From Rhexocercosporidium sp. MPI-PUGE-AT-0058 (Eukaryota > Ascomycota > Leotiomycetes > Helotiales), in contig JAGTJL010000019.1 in NCBI GenBank assembly GCA_020746875.1, forward strand, positions 1,302,001 through 1,366,000: a DNA stretch of 64,000 nucleotides, given 5' to 3'. Below the pieces are notes generated by a model. That model did not search any database and had not been told where the DNA came from. It saw only the letters and a program-made list of their open reading frames with translations. The position numbers and the translations under genes were made by a program. This document shows, piece by piece, positions 58,501-64,000 of this stretch; within the stretch, counting starts at the first letter, position 1, and every line of letters starts with the position of its first letter.

Positions 58501-60830
58501 ACGACTTCTGCGCGGCTTATATAAATAATATCCTTATATATTTATTAATTTTTAAGGAGTACGAGATTTATATTAAAAAAGTAATAATAATATTATAAGC
58601 GCACGGACTTTAAGCCGATATTAAGAAGTCCGAGTTTAACGTATAAAAGATAAAGTTCTTAGGTTTTATTATTAATATTAATAATATAAAAGTAAACTTA
58701 GAAAAAGTTAGCGTAATTAAAGACTAATAATACGTCGGTAACGTACGTAACGTATAAAACTACTTTAGTTTTTATAACTTTTATCGCCGGTTTATTAAGG
58801 ATTATAATCGTATTATTTAATCCTTTATAATACTCACCGGAAAAGACATGCCCTTTAACTTCGATAACGTTTGTAAAAACGCGTAAGAAACTCTTTAAAA
58901 AGCTTTTTAATTTATATTAATCTATTACTATTACGACCTCGTAAAGTAAACGCGACTAAAAACCGACTCTTTTAACAGAATCGTTATTAGCGTATTATTT
59001 TAATTATAAAAAGACAGCATTTTTTACTTTATAAGTTACGTTTTTAAGACTATAATAAATCCCGAGCTTAATTACTTAATTTATAATAAAGAAATATTAA
59101 TAATCTTTTAATTATTTAAATAATATTACCCAGAATTATTAAGTACTTAAAAAAACTTTTACGTATATATAAATTACCGAGCCTTAAAGTACTTTATAAT
59201 TATTAAAGATTTTACGGCTAAATAAATACGTTAAGCTAAGTTCTTCGCGGAATTCTATTTTATAATTATATATTATACCGAGATTATTAATAGTTTAATT
59301 AATACTCTCTTTTAAAGAGATTAAGACTTTATAATAATAAAGGCTTGTAAGCGAGCCATTCGTAATTAATAACTTATTATAAACGACAAAATCGACCCTT
59401 TAGTCGCCGTTAACCTCTAGCTAGCAGCCGTTGACTCCTTTAGGCCGTCGCGACTATTTAATCGAGAAATATATTAAGCGTAGCTTCTTAAATAAATAAT
59501 AAAACCAAGAAATAAAATACTTTTAAGAAAAGAGCGTCTTATACCTGAAGCCGCTCAGCTAGAGTATTTAAACACACCTCTTTTTTACGAAATTATTTTT
59601 TATTTAATAATAGTATAAAATATTTAATTAGAAATTATAAGGCGGTGTATATAAAGCGGTCGTGTAGCCGCTATTTTAGCTGCCTCTTTAGCTCTTATAA
59701 AAGTAAATTAAAAGGTAAACTAAAAGGCAAACTAAAAAGTAAAATAAGCTCTAGAATAAGATTATGTGCTAATCGACCCAGAAGCACTTGCCGCGGAAGA
59801 GCTAAACCTTAACTTTATAATTATATACAATATTACGGAATATAACGTAATCGATTAAATGCTTACGATTAATAAAGAGTCCTCTTTATTAAAGCCCCTT
59901 TAATAAAAAGCCCGCGAGAACGATTTAAATTACAAATTATCGAATAATAAGCTTCTTTTTTAAGGCCGTCTAAAAGTACTTATAAAACCGCTAAAGCTTT
60001 ATACGTCATTATTAAGTTATATGCACTCGTAACTTTTAGTCGTTTATGTCGGAATCGGAAAGATAAAGGTTATATTAAGCCGTAAATACTATTAAAATGG
60101 CCTTTTTACGGACGTAAGCGGCTATATCACGAATTATAGTTATTTTAAGTAAAAAGCTAAAAAAGATAAAATATTTAGTTTTTTATATCTCTTATTTATT
60201 CTCACTCGGCCGTATTAAAACTTTATAATAGATTTTATAAAGTTATTATTAAATAAAAGCAATTATAATTTCGTTATAATTATTATTAACCGCTTATTTA
60301 AAAAACCGGTCTTAATACTTTATAACGACATAATTACCGCTAAAGGTATGGCTACTCTTTTCCTTATTTATTAAACTCGCTATTTCGGTATATTAAAGTC
60401 TATTATCTTAAACTAAGGTCCGTAATTCGTTTTCTTTTTTTAAAAAGAGTATTATTATATACTCGGTATTAAAGTAAAGTTAACGACGGTATATAACTTT
60501 AATATCGACAGTTAAATTAAGGTAATAAATTAATATATTAAGTAACGACTCCGCTTTTTTTATTATTATTATTAAAATACTTAAAATGACCTTTTACTTA
60601 TTATGAATATCGCGCAGCTTACTTTGCCTTACGAGTTTCTTAATAACCTCACGCTTTTTTAACTACTTAACGGCGTAAAGCTAAGGACCTTTTAAGACTT
60701 AATAAATTTAAAACCACTTATTACGGTAATAAAAAAGCTTAACCGCGAAGAAGCTTTATAAGTTGCCTTATATATAAAAGAGGTTATAAAAGTTATATAA
60801 TTATTACTAAAAGCTTAATAAAAGAAAGTA
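55540..60830 (+). pseudogene. Gypsy gag-pol polyprotein, RIP-degraded
   Basis: Stop codons occur throughout, but domains are readable. Reverse transcriptase at about 58180-58560: FVKKADGSLRLYVDYRKLNA, then TTFRTRYNTYKYKVLLFNLI, then SPATF, then AAYINNILIYL where the catalytic YVDD has become YINN. RNase H/tether follows at about 58850-59330 (FNFDNVCKNA, ELNYLIYNKEIL, RALKYFIII). Integrase at about 59990-60760: zinc-finger-type entry GKIKVILSRKYY; core NYNFVIIIINRLFKKPVLI, RYFGILKSIILN and GPQFVFFF, with catalytic residues partly changed. Gag probably occupies 55540-57000 and is not readable. The product cannot be functional because the RT active-site aspartates are lost. Confidence 0.85.
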
Positions 60831-60837
60831 AAACGTT

Positions 60838-60994
60838 TAATTAATTGTAATTAACGCGTTATTAATTAATTGTAATTAACGCGTTATTAATTAATTGTAA
60901 TTAACGCGTTATTAATTAATTGTAATTAACGCGTTATTAATTAATTGTAATTAACGCGTTATTAATTAATTGTAATTAACGCGTTATTAATTAA
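60838..60994 (+). repeat. Perfect 25-bp tandem repeat (about six copies)
   Basis: The unit ATTAATTAATTGTAATTAACGCGTT recurs with exact 25-bp spacing. ACGCGTT starts at 60854, 60879, 60904, 60929, 60954 and 60979, with no visible mismatch between copies. It lies at the end of the gypsy integrase region. The unit length is not a multiple of three, so it is not a coding repeat. Confidence 0.93.
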
Positions 60995-61546
60995 GACGTT
61001 AATAACTTAGTGCTAGTCGACACTCGAAATGAAAATATCGACCGTCTTTTAAAGAAACTCTTCGACAAATAATATAGCTTAATAAAAGTACTTTTAAAGA
61101 AAAAAAAGAGTTAAAAAGTAAAGCTATCGATAGATTAAATTATATACCTCGTATTTCATACTTATTTACTACAAAAGTATATTAATAATCCCTTACTAAA
61201 ATAAATAAGACAAACGCCGGCGCTAATTTAACTCTTATTAAACTAAAACAAATAGGAAATTAAGGCTATATTAGGCTTTAAGGTCATAAAGAATAAGCTA
61301 TTTTACCGTATTAAGTAGCTAAGCGCCGACGAAGACTTATAATAATATTTATATTCGGATGTTATAACCGCACCTTATATAATTAAGAACTTTTACTTTA
61401 ATAATAAAGCGGCTAAAGGACTTTTAAAGGCATTACTTTAATAATTAAAGGCATATAATATTAATATTAATAATTATAACGACTTAAAAGACGACACTAT
61501 TATAATTATAATTATGAAAACGCAGTTTTTCGGGAGGAGAGAATAA

Positions 61547-61801
61547 TATTACAATTCCTTAAGCCTTATATTTTAACCGAACGAGTTCGGCATTACTTAT
61601 AACATTACTTTAATATAATAACTATAGCGCTAGCCCTAATTGAGAAAGGCTAGGAGGACCTTTTATATATTTATATTAAAGCTCCCTCTTATAAAGAGCT
61701 CTTTTTTTCTTTTTGTCTTTTCTTTTTAATTTTAAGCGTAACTTTAAGTCTAAATACAAAGCTATTTCTTACACCGTATCAACCTCTAGCCAGCCGTAAT
61801 A
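61547..61801 (+). repeat. 3' LTR of the gypsy element
   Basis: 255 bp, collinear with the 5' LTR and followed by the CTTTT duplication. Differences from the 5' copy are mainly transitions. Confidence 0.88.
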
Positions 61802-61806
61802 CTTTT

Positions 61807-63300
61807 AAGGCAATATCTTATAACGATAATAACGATTTTTATTATTTTAACTTTTCCTTATTATTCAAATTATATCTTTTTCCTCTTTTAATAAATTATA
61901 CTTCTTAAATTATACTTCTTAAATATATAATATTTTTAATATTCGTTAAAATAAGTATTTCTTACGTTTACCTTCCGGTACTTGCTTTATTATTTTCTTA
62001 TTATATACTTAGTGTTTTCCCTTTTATATATTTTAATAACTTACGTAAAAAATAAGTAAAAAAGCTAAAATAAAATACGTAAAAAAGCTTAAAAGCCTTT
62101 TATATTAATTATAAAAACCGAAACCGTTAAGTACTCGAATTAATATAAACTTATTAACTTAAACATCTCTTAGCCCTTGAAGTAAAATTAAATACGGCAC
62201 CTCGACAGTTTTTTATAATATAACGAGAAGTATAAGAAGTCTAAAGAGAAATTATTTATTTTTAATGCGAAAATACTTAAATTACCGGAAATACTAGCTT
62301 TAATACATGGAATATTAATACTAAAAAAAGTCCGACCGAAAATAGCCGGATCACGCTATTAAAAACTCTTTAATTAATATTAAAATATATTCGATACTTC
62401 GGAAACGAGAAATAAATTATTTAAAATAAATCCGGTAAATTTTAATATTAATTATATATTTAATAAGCGTATTTATTATTTTTTTCTTTTTCTTTTTCTA
62501 TTAAAAGCTTATTTTAAATTAGCGAGACAAAGGTTAATAGAAAAGTATACGGAGTTTTATTTTATATTTTTTCAGTTAATTTCAGTCTTAAATTACTTTA
62601 CGTCGAGATTAATTCTAATAATAATAAAACTTTAGTATTTAGCGAGATTTATTTACTTCGCTTAAGCTTATACGTTTGTTTATTATAAGGATAAGAAGCT
62701 TAGACTTCGGCGTCTTTCGGGCTTTATTACCCCGGGAAAAGCCTGAAGTTATAAGCTTTTTAATTTAATATTTTATTTATATATATTTTTTATTTTCTCG
62801 AGCTCGTACGTCCTTTTTTCCTTAATATAATATATTATATCTTTTACTCTTTTACTAATAATATTGAGCGCATCTGCTTTTTAACTGTGAGAATAGGCGA
62901 GCCAATCAGAATGAGGAAGCGCAATAGGTAAGGACACGTGATTAAAGAGAGAGAATTGATTACTTACTTGCTTAAAGAGTTAAAAGAGCTCTTCGGTAGT
63001 TATATACAAAATAATAACTTCTTTAAAAGCTTTTACGACTACGTAACTAATTACCTAGCTTATACGAGCTACGTAATTAAATACAAGCGTAATTTCCCGG
63101 AATATAAAGGTAATTTCCGGGCCGCGTAAGCAATAAAAACTCCTTCGGCTATTTTAAAGTAGAATCGGCACGAGTTACCGAAGTCAAATCTAATACGCCT
63201 TTTTAATAAGTGACGTTATAGCCTTATAAGCTAATATATAAGCTAGCTTTAAAGCGGAGCTTATATTTACAGGAATATAATAAATACATGAAATACCCTT
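61807..63300. other. AT-rich degraded repeat sequence
   Basis: No assignable domain. A 63-codon open frame at 62938-63129 (+) begins with ATG inside CACGTGATTA and reads as a Lys/Tyr/Asn-rich peptide, which is what AT-rich DNA gives by chance. I do not call it a gene. Confidence 0.4.
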
Positions 63301-64000
63301 TGCGGAGGGTAAGCCAGTTATGAAAATAAATAAAAGAAATAATTATAATACGCCTTTTAAAATAACAGTCTATTTTCTTCCGCCTTAGCCTTATTCGGCT
63401 AGTCTCAAAAGCCTTATGAATTCAATGAATTTAGGCTTATTTAGCGACTTCGTAAAGCCGTCGGCTTTTTGTTAAACCCTTTTATATAAATTAGGTTTAT
63501 TTCGCCTTAATTTATAAGGTCGCTAACGTAATAATATTTAACGGTAATATACTTAGTCCTCTCGTGGAATTAAGAGTTATTAGTTAATAAGAAAGCGCCG
63601 TTATTATTTATATAAACAGAGAATCGTTCCTGTATGTAATAGCTTAATTCGGTTAAAAGCTGCTTTATATAAATAGCTTCTTTAAAAGCCGAATTAATAA
63701 TTATATATTCGGCCTTAGTCGTACTTTAAGTTATAATACTTTAAAGCTTGCTTTTTTAACTAAATAAGTAATTCGCTAAGTAAAAGCTTAAGCCGCTAGT
63801 CGATTTAGCCGTATTAATATCTCCGGCGTAGTCGGCGTCGTAATAGCCGCTTATATATTAATTAGAGCTTTTTTTATAAATTAGCCTTAGCTTTTTTAAT
63901 CTTTTTAGGTATTTAAGCACGTTTTTAAAAGCAATTAAGTAATCGACGCTAAGATTATTAGCAAATCGAGAGAGCTTTATAACCGAGTAATAAATATCGG
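63300..64000 (-). mobile_element. Ty1/copia RNase H end, truncated by the window edge
   Basis: On the minus strand, about 63860-63480 reads YYDADYAGDINTAKSTSGLS, then TQSTTEAEYMIINSAFKEAI, then FHERTKYITVKYYYVSDLIN. These are the successive RNase H motifs of copia polyproteins (DADWAG.., STEAEY.., H.RTKHI...). An RT-end-like LKYLKRLKKAKA lies further right. Unlike the other copies, several motifs are well kept, so this element was less heavily mutated. The rest of the element lies beyond position 64000. Confidence 0.8.

Larger units (their letters stand above)
54968..61801 (+). mobile_element. Complete but inactive Ty3/gypsy retrotransposon
   Basis: Two 255-bp LTRs at 54968-55222 and 61547-61801 are collinear, starting TGTTACGATTCC / TATTACAATTCC and ending CCGTAATA. 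They are flanked by an identical 5-bp target duplication CTTTT (54963-54967 and 61802-61806). Total length is 6834 bp. The interior encodes degraded gag-pol on the + strand in the order RT, RNase H, integrase, as in gypsy/chromovirus elements. The LTRs have diverged almost only by C/T and G/A changes, as RIP would do. Confidence 0.9.
42700..64000. repeat. AT-rich, RIP-degraded retrotransposon block
   Basis: About 21 kb of sequence dominated by TTAATTA, TATTA and TAATAA words. Stops occur in all frames, except in a few GC-rich islets. Recognisable pol segments show the changes expected from C-to-T/G-to-A mutation: Asp codons GAT become AAT in RT and integrase motifs, CAG/CAA become TAG/TAA, and Trp codons become stops. 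This is the signature of repeat-induced point mutation (family knowledge; indices not computed). Typical of AT-rich isochores in several ascomycetes. Confidence 0.85.

Noticed and set aside
60838..60994. CRISPR-like repeated units
   Set aside because: Units are contiguous 25-mers with no spacers, in a eukaryotic retrotransposon; this is a minisatellite.
62938..63129. 63-codon open frame in the AT-rich block
   Set aside because: Composition (Lys, Tyr, Asn, Phe) is what AT-rich DNA gives by chance. No domain and no conserved partner.

Overview
The window is nuclear DNA of a filamentous ascomycete (Pezizomycotina; a leotiomycete-like genome is my best guess, made without any search). The evidence is compact spliced genes with mostly 45-90 nt GT-AG introns carrying CTAAC/CTGAC-type branch sites, ascomycete gene families (fungal augmin subunit, Sec27, a Ych1-like rhodanese, an OPT transporter, an F-box-like protein), a fungal pogo-type transposon, and an AT-rich block of LTR retrotransposons with the stop-riddled, TpA-rich look of repeat-induced point mutation (RIP).

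The layout splits in two. Positions 1 to about 42.7 kb have ordinary composition and hold the genes. In order: a coiled-coil protein (145-1434 +); HAUS6/augmin (1689-3980 -); a small secreted Ala-rich cationic protein (5466-5864 +); a hypothetical protein that looks 5'-truncated (6174-6938 -); a divergent pair made of an FAD monooxygenase (7368-8938 -) and a 2-oxoglutarate/Fe(II) oxygenase (9731-11005 +); a decayed GMC oxidoreductase (about 12.86-14.60 kb +); the coatomer beta-prime subunit SEC27 (14906-17788 -); a disordered hypothetical protein (19859-21322 +); a Cdc25/rhodanese-like phosphatase (21981-22591 +); a membrane protein with two PPxY motifs cut off by an in-frame TAG (23592-24518 +); a carboxylesterase pseudogene (about 25.1-25.8 kb -); an F-box-like protein (26797-27809 -); an HD-domain nucleotidase (29132-30034 +); a conserved-looking hypothetical protein (30772-32283 +); a pogo/Fot1-type transposon with terminal inverted repeats and a TA duplication (34421-36618); and an OPT oligopeptide transporter (39242-42667 +) carrying two single-base frameshifts and a 1-kb intron.

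From about 42.7 kb to the end there is no recognisable host gene. This AT-rich part holds a tandem of 413-bp LTR-like repeats (43.4-44.2 kb) with a partial third copy at 52.4 kb, two diverged copies of a minus-strand Ty1/copia pol segment (46.6-49.2 and 53.1-54.9 kb; one carries a ~735-bp insertion), a structurally complete but inactivated Ty3/gypsy element with 255-bp LTRs and a CTTTT target duplication (54968-61801), and the RNase H end of another minus-strand copia element at the right edge. A clean six-copy 25-bp minisatellite lies inside the gypsy element.

Functionally, the left part mixes housekeeping genes (vesicle coat, augmin, nucleotidase) with accessory oxidative, secreted and transport genes. 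Several accessory genes are decaying (GMC, carboxylesterase, PPxY protein, possibly the OPT transporter and the 6.2-kb gene), as expected next to a transposon-rich compartment. I did not find a clearly new multigene system. The observations most worth following are the small secreted cationic protein, the divergent FMO/2OG-oxygenase pair, the expanded OPT intron and the perfect minisatellite inside a RIP-degraded retroelement.
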